From Bacilli bacterium (GTDB lineage Bacteria > Bacillota_I > Bacilli_A > RF39 > UBA660), in assembly GCA_017541445.1 (NCBI GenBank), contig JAFXZC010000010.1, positions 1 through 64,000 of the forward strand: a stretch of 64,000 nt of DNA. The letters are read 5' to 3'. Made by a program: the position numbers and the translations under genes. The notes below the pieces were generated by a model. That model ran no database searches, was not told the origin of the DNA, and saw only the letters and a program-made list of their open reading frames with translations. Below, piece by piece: positions 25,792 to 33,422 of the stretch. Each line of letters begins with the position of its first letter. Positions within the stretch are counted from its first letter, which is position 1.

Positions 25792-25843
25792 ATATTCCCT
25801 CCGTTAAAGTATATTATATATCATATTTACTTTTTTTAAAATA

Positions 25844-25852
25844 TGGTATAAA
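25844..25852 (+). promoter_or_regulatory. Extended -10 promoter TGGTATAAA
   Basis: TGGTATAAA, 31 bases before an ATG at 25884 with a GAGAGGTGAG ribosome site. It serves the broken small ORF and, by read-through, the PIG-L gene at 26001. Confidence 0.5.
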
Positions 25853-25883
25853 ATTAGAGGGTACTTATTGAGAGGTGAGTCTT

Positions 25884-25988
25884 ATGGAGAACATAGGAAT
25901 ATTAAGATAATAATAGGTATTTATTATTTATTTTAATTATTTCTATGATAGCTTATTTTATCATTTATAGAAAAAAATATGGAGTGTA
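25884..25988 (+). pseudogene. Frameshifted small membrane-protein ORF
   Basis: An ATG at 25884 with a very good ribosome site (GAGAGGTGAG) opens only 8 codons (MENIGILR) before TAA. In the next frame, from about 25909 to the TAA ending at 25988, the sequence encodes NNRYLLFILIISMIAYFIIYR and a short KKYGV end, a convincing single membrane helix with basic flanks. Joining the two would need one frame change near 25905-25910 and give a ~35-residue membrane protein. It may be a decayed gene, an assembly indel, or a leader with a coincidental second frame. The PIG-L gene follows 12 bases later. Confidence 0.35.
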
Positions 25989-26000
25989 ATAATTTTTGTT

Positions 26001-27374
26001 ATGGATTGTAAAATATTTAAGGATAAAAGTATTTTAATATTTTGTCCACATGAAGATGATGAAATAAATCTCGTAGGGGGATTACTTCTTGAACTTAAAA
26101 AGATTAATTGTCATATTAGAGTAGTTTTTTCTACTAATGGTGACTATTATATTGAAGGTAAATATAGGATTAGGGAAGCTATTGATAGTTTAAAAATATT
26201 AGGTATAGGTAAAACTAATATTACTTTTTTAGGTTATCCTGATCAAGATCAATGTGATGATAATCATTTATATATGTCTAAAGGTAATTTTATATCTCAT
26301 AATGGTATAAAGTATACTTATATGCCTGAAGGAAAAGAATATCATTATATTAAACATCATAAACATTGTTTAATTAATAAAAAGAATTTTATTGCTGATA
26401 TAGAAGAATTAATATTAGAAGATAAAGCTGATTATATTATATGTGTAGATTATGATTCTCATTGTGATCATAGGGCTTTATCTTTGGGATTTGAAACTGC
26501 TATGGGACATGTTTTAAATAAAACTAATTATAGACCTATTGTATTAAAGGCATTTGCTTATCCAACTACTTTTAAGGGTGTAAAAGATTTTAAAAGTGGT
26601 AATTTGGGTAATAGTAAGTTTAATAGGGAAGATAATGCTTTATATGAATTACAAAATCCTTATTATAAATGGAGTAATAGAATAAGTTTTAATACTAGTG
26701 ATGTTACTAGTAATAAGTTATTAATATTTAATAATTTATTTAAAGCTATTATGAAACATAAAACACAGCAAATGATAGATGAAGCTTATTCAGTTATAAA
26801 TTCTGATCAAGTATTTTTCTTACGTAGAACTGATAATTTAATATATAATGCTAAAGTTAAATGTAGTTCTGGTAATAGTAAGTATTTAAAAGATTTTATG
26901 TTATTTGATAGTTCTAATATTATGAAAGGTTATAGTTCTTATCCAATTATAGATAAAGGTTATACAAGTATTAAAGATAAGAAGAAATATATAGATATTA
27001 GTTTTAATAATAAAGTTAATATTGAGGAATTAAATATATATAAATATGTTAATTGCTCTAATGAATTAGAATATATTACTTTAATATATGATGGTATTGA
27101 GAAAAAGATTAAATTAAATAAAGATAACTACGTTTATAGATTAAATAATTTAGGTCTTAGAAATGTTTCTAATTTAAGAATATTATTAGATAATAATATT
27201 GATATTAGTGAGTTGGAATTATTTAATAGTAATACTATATATGATTATAATCATAATAATATAAGTAGTAGTGCTGTTAGCGTGATGGATAGAATAGTTT
27301 TTATGATAGACGATATGATTATATATTCTTGTCATAAAATTAATAAGTATTTTAATCAGTTTAAAAAGATATAA
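26001..27374 (+). CDS. PIG-L/LmbE-family deacetylase with C-terminal extension
   Basis: A 457-residue protein. The N-terminal ~220 residues are a PIG-L-type zinc-dependent N-deacetylase: CPHEDDE at 15-21 and SHCDH near 152-156 supply the metal ligands; RIREAIDSL fits the conserved helix. Family members deacetylate GlcNAc-containing lipids, glycans or small thiols. The C-terminal ~200 residues resemble a small beta-sandwich (many alternating hydrophobic strands, with IKKYIDISF- and ELNIYKY-type segments), perhaps carbohydrate-binding. There is no good ribosome site: GGAG is 16 bases upstream, so translation may depend on the small ORF in front. Composition is unusually rich in Asn, Lys, Ile. 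Confidence 0.85.
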   Translation: MDCKIFKDKSILIFCPHEDDEINLVGGLLLELKKINCHIRVVFSTNGDYYIEGKYRIREAIDSLKILGIGKTNITFLGYPDQDQCDDNHLYMSKGNFISHNGIKYTYMPEGKEYHYIKHHKHCLINKKNFIADIEELILEDKADYIICVDYDSHCDHRALSLGFETAMGHVLNKTNYRPIVLKAFAYPTTFKGVKDFKSGNLGNSKFNREDNALYELQNPYYKWSNRISFNTSDVTSNKLLIFNNLFKAIMKHKTQQMIDEAYSVINSDQVFFLRRTDNLIYNAKVKCSSGNSKYLKDFMLFDSSNIMKGYSSYPIIDKGYTSIKDKKKYIDISFNNKVNIEELNIYKYVNCSNELEYITLIYDGIEKKIKLNKDNYVYRLNNLGLRNVSNLRILLDNNIDISELELFNSNTIYDYNHNNISSSAVSVMDRIVFMIDDMIIYSCHKINKYFNQFKKI

Positions 27375-27402
27375 AAAAACAACTTTTATAAGTTGTTTTT
27401 TT
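27374..27402. terminator. Bidirectional terminator between PIG-L gene and trpS
   Basis: Stem AAAACAACTT / AAGTTGTTTT flanked by A and T runs, between converging genes. Confidence 0.8.
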
Positions 27403-28405
27403 AATAGTCTATTTTCATAGCTTCTTTAACTTTTTTCATTTGTTCTTTTGCTTTAGCTTGAGCATTTTTAGTTCCTTTATCTAGTATCTCTTTTACTAGT
27501 TCTGGATGTTCTTCATAATATTTTCTTTTTTCTTTAATTGGTTTTAAGAATTCATTCATTTTTTCAATTAATTCTTTTTTACATTGAACACATCCACGTG
27601 AACCTTTTTTACATTCTGAACAAATAGTATTTAGATTTTCGCTATTATTTACTAATTTATGATAATAGTAAACCATACAAATATCTGGATTAGCTGGATC
27701 ATCTTTTTTTATTTTATTTGGATCTGTAATAGCAGCCATTATCTTTTTGTTTATAGTATCTTCATCATCTACTAAATATATTGCATTACCTAATGATTTA
27801 CCCATTTTATCATTACCATCTAGACCTTTTATACGTGTATTTTTACTTAGATATTGTTCTGGTTCTTTTAGAGTATTTCCATAGATAGAATTAAACTTTC
27901 TAACTATTTCACGACATTGTTCTAGTAAAGGCAATTGATCATCACCAACTGGTACTAGGTCTCCATCAAAACAAGTTATATCTGCTGCTTGTGATACAGG
28001 ATAACCTAAGAAACCATATGTTATAGATTCTCCATCATTACCAAATAGTTCTTTCTTTTGAGATATTTCAGATTTAACAGTTGGATTTCTTTGTAATCTT
28101 GATACAGTAACTAGGTTAGAGTAGTAAACAGTTAATTCAGCTATTTCTGGTATTTTTGATTGAATAAATAGATTAACTTTTTCTGGATCTATACCTATAC
28201 TTAATAAGTCCATTGTTATTTCATTTATATTTTTTCTTACTTTTTCTGGATTATTGAAGTTATCAGTTAAAGCTTGTACATCAGCTATTTCAAGATAGAA
28301 ATCATAATCATCTTGTAGAGCTACCCAATTTTGACCAGCTCCAAAGTAATGTCCTAAATGTAGGTTGCCTGTTGGTCTTAGACCGGTTAAAATTGTTTTT
28401 TTCAT
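27401..28405 (-). CDS. trpS: Tryptophanyl-tRNA synthetase with Fe-S type cysteine motif
   Basis: A 334-residue class I aminoacyl-tRNA synthetase charging tRNA-Trp. The HIGH-type motif NLHLGHY is at 14-20 and the KMSKS-type motif KMGKS at 200-204. Near the C-terminus are Cys243, Cys265, Cys272 and Cys275, spaced C-x21-C-x6-C-x2-C, plus Cys262. Thermotoga maritima TrpRS binds a [4Fe-4S] cluster with a nearly identical C-x22-C-x6-C-x2-C pattern, so a cluster near the tRNA anticodon site is likely (inference). The ATG at 28405 is preferred to a TTG at 28411 because GGAAGTG then has normal spacing. The promoter is TGATAAAAT on the minus strand; no T-box fits in the short leader. Confidence 0.96.
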   Translation of the reverse strand: MKKTILTGLRPTGNLHLGHYFGAGQNWVALQDDYDFYLEIADVQALTDNFNNPEKVRKNINEITMDLLSIGIDPEKVNLFIQSKIPEIAELTVYYSNLVTVSRLQRNPTVKSEISQKKELFGNDGESITYGFLGYPVSQAADITCFDGDLVPVGDDQLPLLEQCREIVRKFNSIYGNTLKEPEQYLSKNTRIKGLDGNDKMGKSLGNAIYLVDDEDTINKKIMAAITDPNKIKKDDPANPDICMVYYYHKLVNNSENLNTICSECKKGSRGCVQCKKELIEKMNEFLKPIKEKRKYYEEHPELVKEILDKGTKNAQAKAKEQMKKVKEAMKIDY

Positions 28406-28431
28406 ATACAAATCACTTCCTTCATATTAGT

Positions 28432-28440
28432 ATTTTATCA
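28432..28440 (-). promoter_or_regulatory. Extended -10 promoter of trpS
   Basis: Read on the minus strand: TGATAAAAT, about 26 bases before the trpS ATG, directly after the terminator of the upstream glycosyltransferase gene. Confidence 0.5.
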
Positions 28441-28448
28441 CAAATTGA

Positions 28449-28475
28449 AAAAAGTAGGTGAAATTCCTACTTTTT
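28449..28475 (-). terminator. Intrinsic terminator after the GT2 gene
   Basis: Stem AAAAGTAGG / CCTACTTTT with loop TGAAATT, lying just past the stop of the minus-strand glycosyltransferase gene; A-run on the plus strand is the T-tract in the direction of transcription. Confidence 0.75.
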
Positions 28476-29175
28476 ATAATACATGGTTTAATCTTCCATT
28501 TTTTTCCATGCTACTAATTTTTAGTTTTCTACTAATGTTAGCACGTCTTAATATTGCGCCAGAAACTTGTTTAGACATACCAATTAGACTTTTCCAATCC
28601 TGAGAGTCATTTGTAATATGTCCGATATTAACTTGTTTAATTTTAGCTTTGTTTAAATACATATCAATTAATATACCAATATCAACACCATAGTCTTTTT
28701 CAAATGTGATCTTCTTAAGTAGTCTTTTTTTACCTGCTATAATACCACTTAATGGTTGGTCAAATTTGGATAGTTTAGGGAAAGTTATGTCTATTAAAGG
28801 TTTTGCAACTAATTCAGTAACACGACCACCTTCACGTTCAAAAGTTGATTTAACAAAATCTGCTTTTTTATTAACGATAGGGTCTGTTAATAAATTAATG
28901 AATCCTTTCTTATAATTGCATATGTCGGCATCGACGAAGGCTACTATGTCACCTTGAGCAACTTCTAGACCTGCTTCCATTGCATATCCTTTTCCTCTTT
29001 TTTTACAAAGGATAACTTTTGCACCCATTTCTCTAGCAATATTGCCAGTATTGTCAGTAGAATTATTATCAACTACGATTATTTCATCAACATTGTTATT
29101 TTCTTTAATGTTCTTTAAAACCTTAGCTATATTTTTTTCTTCGTTTAGTGCAGGTAATATTACACTAATTTTCAT
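28474..29175 (-). CDS. GT2-family glycosyltransferase, GpgS-like
   Basis: A 233-residue GT-A glycosyltransferase. It has the typical N-terminal ISVILPALNEEKNI, then VDNNSTDNT, KKRGKGYAMEAGL and the metal-binding Asp-Ala-Asp at 82-84. FDQPLSGIIAGKK and YGVDIGILIDMYL resemble glucosyl-3-phosphoglycerate synthase (GpgS, GT81) and related dolichyl-phosphate-type transferases; the protein is shorter than mycobacterial GpgS. No membrane segment is evident. The exact acceptor is unknown. Its ribosome-site candidate (GAGAGG) is about 16 bases before the ATG, unusually far. It is divergent from the GT4 gene next door. Confidence 0.85.
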   Translation of the reverse strand: MKISVILPALNEEKNIAKVLKNIKENNNVDEIIVVDNNSTDNTGNIAREMGAKVILCKKRGKGYAMEAGLEVAQGDIVAFVDADICNYKKGFINLLTDPIVNKKADFVKSTFEREGGRVTELVAKPLIDITFPKLSKFDQPLSGIIAGKKRLLKKITFEKDYGVDIGILIDMYLNKAKIKQVNIGHITNDSQDWKSLIGMSKQVSGAILRRANISRKLKISSMEKNGRLNHVL

Positions 29176-29264
29176 GTCTTATAACTTATTTCCTCTCTTT
29201 CTGACATAATAATTATATAACAGGTATAAAAAAAAAGCAAATTTCAATATATTTTGAAATGTAG

Positions 29265-29270
29265 TATAAT
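29265..29270 (+). promoter_or_regulatory. -10 box for the GT4 gene
   Basis: TATAAT in GTAGTATAAT context, immediately followed by GGAGGTAGGTG. It rules out the longer upstream start of the reading frame. Confidence 0.6.
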
Positions 29271-29286
29271 GGAGGTAGGTGATTTG

Positions 29287-30279
29287 ATGAAGATTGTTTT
29301 TTATAACAAGTTTTTACTTAGTGGTGGTATAGAAAAGTGTATAGAATTATTAAGTAAATATATTTATAAGGATTATGAAATAGAAGTTGTTTATTCTGAT
29401 AGTTCTAAATTAGATCCTAATATTGTTAATATTTTAGAAAGATATGCTAAAGTATATGAATTAAAAGCTGGAATGAATATAGAATGCGATATATGTATTT
29501 GGTGTTATTTATATTTTGATTATTATAAATTAAAGAGTATTATTCATGCTAAAGAGTATATTGCATGGATTCATAGTATGCCAAGAATATTACCTGATTG
29601 TTTATTAGATAATGTTGATTTTGTTAATGATTGTTCTAAATTTATTTGTGTAAGTGAAGCAGTTAAGAAACACTTAGAAATAAGTAAAGAAGGAGAAGTA
29701 ATTCATAATTTTATGGATGAAAGTATTAAGAAACTTGGTGAGGAAGGCAATCCATTTGATGGTGTTGGTGAAGATATATTAAAACTTGCTGTTGTTAGTA
29801 GATTATCAAATGGTAAAGGTTTTGAACGTTTATTAAATTTAGTTAAATCTTTAAAAGCAAATGAAATACCATTTAAATTAATTATTGTTGGTAAAGGAAG
29901 AGCTAAAGAAGCTGAAATTAGAAGTTGGTTTGAACAATATGAAGAAGTTGAATTTGTTGGTTATCAAGAAAATCCTTATCCATATGTTAAAAATGCTGAT
30001 TATTTAGTTCAATTAAGTGATGATGAAAGTTGGTGTAATTCAATTACTGAAGCTAAGATATTAGGTGTTCCAGTAGTAGTAACTAATTTTGAAAGTTCTT
30101 ATGAACAAGTTAAAGATGGTAATAATGGTATTATTGTAGATTTAGATATTATTGATTATACAACTACTATAGATAGAATGATTGGAGAGAAGAGTAATCT
30201 AAAGAGAAATCTTGTTGGTTTTGAATTTCATAATGAAATATCTAAGTGGTATGATATTTTTAATGAGGTAGAAAAATAA
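29287..30279 (+). CDS. GT4-family glycosyltransferase
   Basis: A 330-residue GT-B glycosyltransferase. The N-terminus has YNKFLLSGGIEKCIELL (acceptor-domain Gly-Gly loop); the C-terminal donor domain has LAVVSRLSNGKGFERLL, IIVGKGR and the E-x7-E-type loop ESWCNSITEAKILGVPVV. Family 4 enzymes transfer sugars from NDP-sugars to lipids or glycans. The ATG at 29287 is chosen over in-frame codons from 29254 because TATAAT at 29265-29270 and GGAGGTAGGTG lie between. A terminator follows. Paired divergently with the GT2 gene, it may act on the same glycolipid pathway (inference). Confidence 0.88.
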   Translation: MKIVFYNKFLLSGGIEKCIELLSKYIYKDYEIEVVYSDSSKLDPNIVNILERYAKVYELKAGMNIECDICIWCYLYFDYYKLKSIIHAKEYIAWIHSMPRILPDCLLDNVDFVNDCSKFICVSEAVKKHLEISKEGEVIHNFMDESIKKLGEEGNPFDGVGEDILKLAVVSRLSNGKGFERLLNLVKSLKANEIPFKLIIVGKGRAKEAEIRSWFEQYEEVEFVGYQENPYPYVKNADYLVQLSDDESWCNSITEAKILGVPVVVTNFESSYEQVKDGNNGIIVDLDIIDYTTTIDRMIGEKSNLKRNLVGFEFHNEISKWYDIFNEVEK

Positions 30280-30305
30280 AGGTCTTTTTGTAAGACCTTT
30301 TTTTT
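30278..30305 (+). terminator. Intrinsic terminator after the GT4 gene
   Basis: Stem AAAGGTCTT / AAGACCTTT with loop TTTGT and a T run; the first stem bases overlap the stop codon. Confidence 0.85.
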
Positions 30306-30313
30306 GTTATACT
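30305..30313 (+). promoter_or_regulatory. Extended -10 promoter TGTTATACT, probably leaderless transcript
   Basis: TGTTATACT sits at the end of the terminator T-tract. The predicted transcription start (~30320) is within a few bases of GTG 30321 / ATG 30324 and there is no Shine-Dalgarno sequence before them. Confidence 0.55.
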
Positions 30314-30323
30314 TAGAATAGTG

Positions 30324-30833
30324 ATGAATATGAAGAAAGAATATGAAACTATTAAATGTAAGAAATGTGGTTATGAAAATGTTAAACATGCAGAAAAATG
30401 TAAGAAATGTGGTACTGCATTTAAAGCTACATTAAAATCATGTCCTAGATGTGCCAAAAGAAATGATATTAATGCAAATAGTTGTGTTAGTTGTGGTTAT
30501 AGATTTGATAAAAAAGAAGCTTCTGTATGGGTAAATTTAGGTATTACTATAATATTTATTATAGCTTCAATTGTTTTAGTATTATTAAATAAGGAATTTA
30601 TTGTAGAAAAAGTTCATTGGGGATTAAAAATATTTGCAATAGTTATGCTTGTATTTATAGCTTTAAATACTTTAACTTATGGTAAAAAAGATATAGTTCA
30701 GTTACCTGGTGATGAGAGTGAATTGTTAAATGAAAATGTTAGACATTTCAATTTTAGTACTTTGATATTAATATTAGCTACTATTATAGTAATAATTGCA
30801 TGTATTGTTTGTTATTTTGTGTTTTATAGATAA
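30324..30833 (+). CDS. Double zinc-ribbon membrane protein
   Basis: A ~169-residue protein with two zinc ribbons at the N-terminus (CKKCGYENVKHAEKCKKCG and CPRCAKRNDINANSCVSCG), then three membrane helices (about 73-92, 101-119 and 147-166). Function is unknown. Two other proteins in the window (38047-39048, 48810-50483) also join a zinc ribbon to a membrane segment, but they have large ectodomains and this one does not. Start is uncertain among GTG 30321, ATG 30324 and ATG 30330. It seems to be read from a leaderless mRNA. Confidence 0.75.
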   Translation: MNMKKEYETIKCKKCGYENVKHAEKCKKCGTAFKATLKSCPRCAKRNDINANSCVSCGYRFDKKEASVWVNLGITIIFIIASIVLVLLNKEFIVEKVHWGLKIFAIVMLVFIALNTLTYGKKDIVQLPGDESELLNENVRHFNFSTLILILATIIVIIACIVCYFVFYR

Positions 30834-30890
30834 TTAAACTTGCTTTTATTATTTTATCTTTTATAATATTGAGAGTTTGTGGGTGATTAG

Positions 30891-31607
30891 ATGGAAAGAT
30901 TACAAAAAGTTATTGCTAATAGCGGTTATACTTCTAGAAGAAAAGCTGAAGAATTAATATTAGCTGGTAAAGTATCTGTTAATGATGAAATAGTTAAGGA
31001 ATTAGGTATTAAAGTTAATGATGATGATGTTATTAAAATAGATAATAAGGTATTAAATAAAGTAGAAAAAAAGGTTTATTATTTATTAAATAAACCTTGT
31101 GGATATATTTGTAGTTTAAGTGATGAAAAGGGTAGAAAAGTAGTTACAGATCTAATAGAAGGGGATATTAGAGTATATCCTGTTGGTAGATTAGATTTTG
31201 ATACTACTGGTTTATTAATATTAACTAATGATGGTGAATTAACTAATATTCTTGCTCATCCTTCTAATAATGTAGAGAAAACATATAAAGCTACAATAGA
31301 TGGTATTTTAAATGTAGATGAGATATATAAATTAAAAGATGGTATTGTTATTGATGGTATTAAAGTAGTACCTACTAGAGTTAAAGTTAAGAAAAAGAAC
31401 CTTAATAAGAATAAACAAATAGTTGAATTATCTATAGTTGAAGGTAGAAACCATATAGTTAAAAGAATATTTGAAAGTATAGGTCATCCTGTTATAAAGT
31501 TAAAAAGAATTAGATATGGTAATTTAAATGTAGATGATTTAAGATATGGTGAATATAGAGAATTATCTTTAAAAGAAGTTAAAGAATTATATGCATTAAA
31601 AAAATAA
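30891..31607 (+). CDS. rluB: RsuA/RluB-family pseudouridine synthase
   Basis: A 238-residue enzyme making pseudouridine in large-subunit rRNA. An N-terminal S4 RNA-binding domain (MERLQKVIANSGYTSRRKAE) is followed by the catalytic domain with YPVGRLDFDTTGLLI (catalytic Asp102) and EGRNHIVKRIFESIGHPV. Bacilli RluB targets 23S rRNA U2605-equivalent; RsuA-type 16S specificity cannot be excluded from sequence alone. A TATAAT at 30862-30867 and GTGGGTGATT precede the ATG. It converges on the ferredoxin gene across a bidirectional terminator. Confidence 0.92.
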   Translation: MERLQKVIANSGYTSRRKAEELILAGKVSVNDEIVKELGIKVNDDDVIKIDNKVLNKVEKKVYYLLNKPCGYICSLSDEKGRKVVTDLIEGDIRVYPVGRLDFDTTGLLILTNDGELTNILAHPSNNVEKTYKATIDGILNVDEIYKLKDGIVIDGIKVVPTRVKVKKKNLNKNKQIVELSIVEGRNHIVKRIFESIGHPVIKLKRIRYGNLNVDDLRYGEYRELSLKEVKELYALKK

Positions 31608-31627
31608 GACATTGTCTTATTTTTTTG
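31603..31627. terminator. Bidirectional terminator between rluB and ferredoxin
   Basis: Stem AAATAAGAC / GTCTTATTT with loop ATT and a following T run; converging genes on both sides. Confidence 0.8.
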
Positions 31628-31634
31628 TTTTTAA

Positions 31635-31871
31635 TTAAGCAGTAGCTCCTGATTCTTCTTCAGCAACTTCTTTAACTTCAATTGCTCCTACTGGGCAAGA
31701 ATCGATAGCTTCTTGGATAGGTGTAGCAACTTTACCTTCTGCGTCAAATAAACTATCTTGAGATTTTGCATGTGATAAACCAGAATCATTAAAATCAAAA
31801 TGTTCTCCATCAACTGCTACGCATGCGCCACATCCTATGCATTTAGTTTCGTCTACACATAGTTTTTTCAT
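31635..31871 (-). CDS. Single-cluster [4Fe-4S] ferredoxin
   Basis: A 78-residue electron carrier with Cys11, Cys14, Cys17 (CIGCGAC) and Cys59 followed by Pro (CPVGAI), the ligand set of one [4Fe-4S] cluster, as in Bacillus-type ferredoxins. The C-terminal tail is acidic (EVAEEESGATA). The start is placed at the second ATG because GGAGGG abuts the first ATG with no spacing and lies six bases before the second. A TATAAT box is at 31890-31895 on the minus strand. It supports an anaerobic, ferredoxin-using metabolism. Confidence 0.93.
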   Translation of the reverse strand: MKKLCVDETKCIGCGACVAVDGEHFDFNDSGLSHAKSQDSLFDAEGKVATPIQEAIDSCPVGAIEVKEVAEEESGATA

Positions 31872-31972
31872 ATTCATCCCTCCGTATTCATTATAATATA
31901 AATAAATATAAAAAACTATAAAAATATTATTAAATATGATATCATTATAAATGAAAGATAGGATGTGTCGCT

Positions 31973-33010
31973 ATGCAATCAAGAATGAGTAAATATTACA
32001 ATAGTGATGAACAAAATAGTGAAAATGAAGATAGAGTTCTAATAAGTAGATCTAATAAAAATAAGGAATTATATAAAGAAGTTGGAAATTTAGAAATTGA
32101 AAACTATGATTCTAATAATAATTATTCTGTTATTGGTACTGCAAATAGTGAAATTGACATTGATAAAATAAAAGATATGCTTGATAAAAAATATAAAGAG
32201 GAACCAAAGAGTAAAAGTATTGGTGATGCTACTCAAATTGATTTGCCAGAAATTAAACTTGATGAGACTAGGGAATATGATATTAATGTTATTTTAAAGA
32301 AAGCTAAAGAACAAAAAGAAATAAATTATGAAGAAGAAAGAAAGATGAAACTTCGTAATACTCAATATGATATTTTAAAGAATTTAGATATCGATGGTCA
32401 TGATGATGAGGAAGAGGAAGAAGATTCTTTAGAAGAATTAAAAGAAGAAGAAAAGAAAAAAGCTAAAGAAGATAAATTAAAAGAATTAATTGATGAAGTT
32501 GAAACTTCAGAAGAAACAGAAGAAGATACGGATTTAGCTTTAGATATATTAAGTGATTTACGTGGAGATGCTGATGATACCAAAGAAATTGGTGCACTCG
32601 AAATGGAAGAAGAAGATCTTGAAAAGAGTAAAGCAAACACAAAAATACTTGAGACTAAAGATATTCCTAAGGAATTATTTGAAGAAACTGATGAATTTAC
32701 AAGAACAGATATTATAAGTAATGAAGAAGAATCTGATGATGAAGAAGAGGAAGAAACTGAAGAGATAGATACTGTTGAATTAGATACAGCAGAGTTGGAT
32801 ACAACGGAATTAGATACGACTGAGTTAGATACAAAAGATATGTCATTTACTGATAAAGATATGTTTAAGACAGAAGATTTTGAAGATTTTGCTGATATTA
32901 AATCTAAGAGTGGTATTTTAATTAAAATATTAGTGTTAATAATAGTAATTGCTATATTAGCAATAATTGTATATTTTGTTAATGATAAATTAAATTTAGG
33001 ACTATTTTAA
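31973..33010 (+). CDS. Acidic tail-anchored protein with ELDT repeats, unknown function
   Basis: A 345-residue protein, almost wholly hydrophilic and rich in Glu, Asp and Lys (runs of EEEE near residues 145-150 and 260-270), with one C-terminal membrane helix (ILIKILVLIIVIAILAIIVY at about 314-333). Around residues 262-285 it carries tandem VELDT/AELDT/TELDT units (32775-32834 in DNA). The layout is that of a tail-anchored protein with a large cytoplasmic disordered part. No family is recognised. The AGGATGTG ribosome site and a TATAAA box precede it; a terminator overlaps the stop. Confidence 0.8.
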   Translation: MQSRMSKYYNSDEQNSENEDRVLISRSNKNKELYKEVGNLEIENYDSNNNYSVIGTANSEIDIDKIKDMLDKKYKEEPKSKSIGDATQIDLPEIKLDETREYDINVILKKAKEQKEINYEEERKMKLRNTQYDILKNLDIDGHDDEEEEEDSLEELKEEEKKKAKEDKLKELIDEVETSEETEEDTDLALDILSDLRGDADDTKEIGALEMEEEDLEKSKANTKILETKDIPKELFEETDEFTRTDIISNEEESDDEEEEETEEIDTVELDTAELDTTELDTTELDTKDMSFTDKDMFKTEDFEDFADIKSKSGILIKILVLIIVIAILAIIVYFVNDKLNLGLF

Positions 33011-33021
33011 TAGTCCTTTTG
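32998..33021 (+). terminator. Intrinsic terminator after the acidic tail-anchored protein
   Basis: Stem AGGACTAT / ATAGTCCT with a short TTTA loop and four T; it overlaps the stop codon. Confidence 0.65.
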
Positions 33022-33082
33022 TACTAGTTTTATTTACTATTTTGTGATAATATTTATTTATAATGTATTGTGGGGGATTCTA

Positions 33083-33361
33083 ATGGAAAAGATTACAATT
33101 AATGAAATACAATACGAAGTAATTGTTAATGAAAGAGATGCTATCGATAAGGATGTTTTAAAAGAAAAAATTACTGATTATTTTGATAATTATGATTATA
33201 TAGTTGGTGATTGGGCTTATGGAAAAGTAAGATTAAAAGGTTTTTATGATAGTAAAAATAAAAATTGTAAAAAATTTAATGATATTGCTCATGTTAATGA
33301 CTATATTAAGAATAACTGCGCTTATGGGTGTAGATGGTTTGAACTGAAAAAATGTAAGTAA
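33083..33361 (+). CDS. yutD: YutD-family protein
   Basis: A 92-residue cytosolic protein of the YutD/DUF1027 family found across Bacilli. The diagnostic stretch is YIVGDWAYGKVRLKGFYDS (about residues 42-60), followed by the Cys-containing NNCAYGCRWFELKKC end. Function is not firmly established. The ATG at 33083 is chosen over a frame start at 33044 because TGGGGG lies 7 bases before it and TATAAT at 33059-33064 lies between. It is a useful marker for Bacilli affinity of this genome. Confidence 0.88.
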   Translation: MEKITINEIQYEVIVNERDAIDKDVLKEKITDYFDNYDYIVGDWAYGKVRLKGFYDSKNKNCKKFNDIAHVNDYIKNNCAYGCRWFELKKCK

Positions 33362-33388
33362 TGTCATATTGAAAATGCAGTGGGGGTT

Positions 33389-33397
33389 TGTTATAAT
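33389..33397 (+). promoter_or_regulatory. Extended -10 promoter TGTTATAAT
   Basis: TGTTATAAT, 25 bases before the GTG start at 33423. No terminator was seen between yutD and this promoter. Confidence 0.6.
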
Positions 33398-33422
33398 TAT
33401 ATAGAATAGGAAGGGATTGCGT

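Noticed and set aside
28406..28448. T-box riboswitch upstream of trpS
   Set aside because: The leader between promoter and start is only about 20-30 bases, far too short for a T-box.
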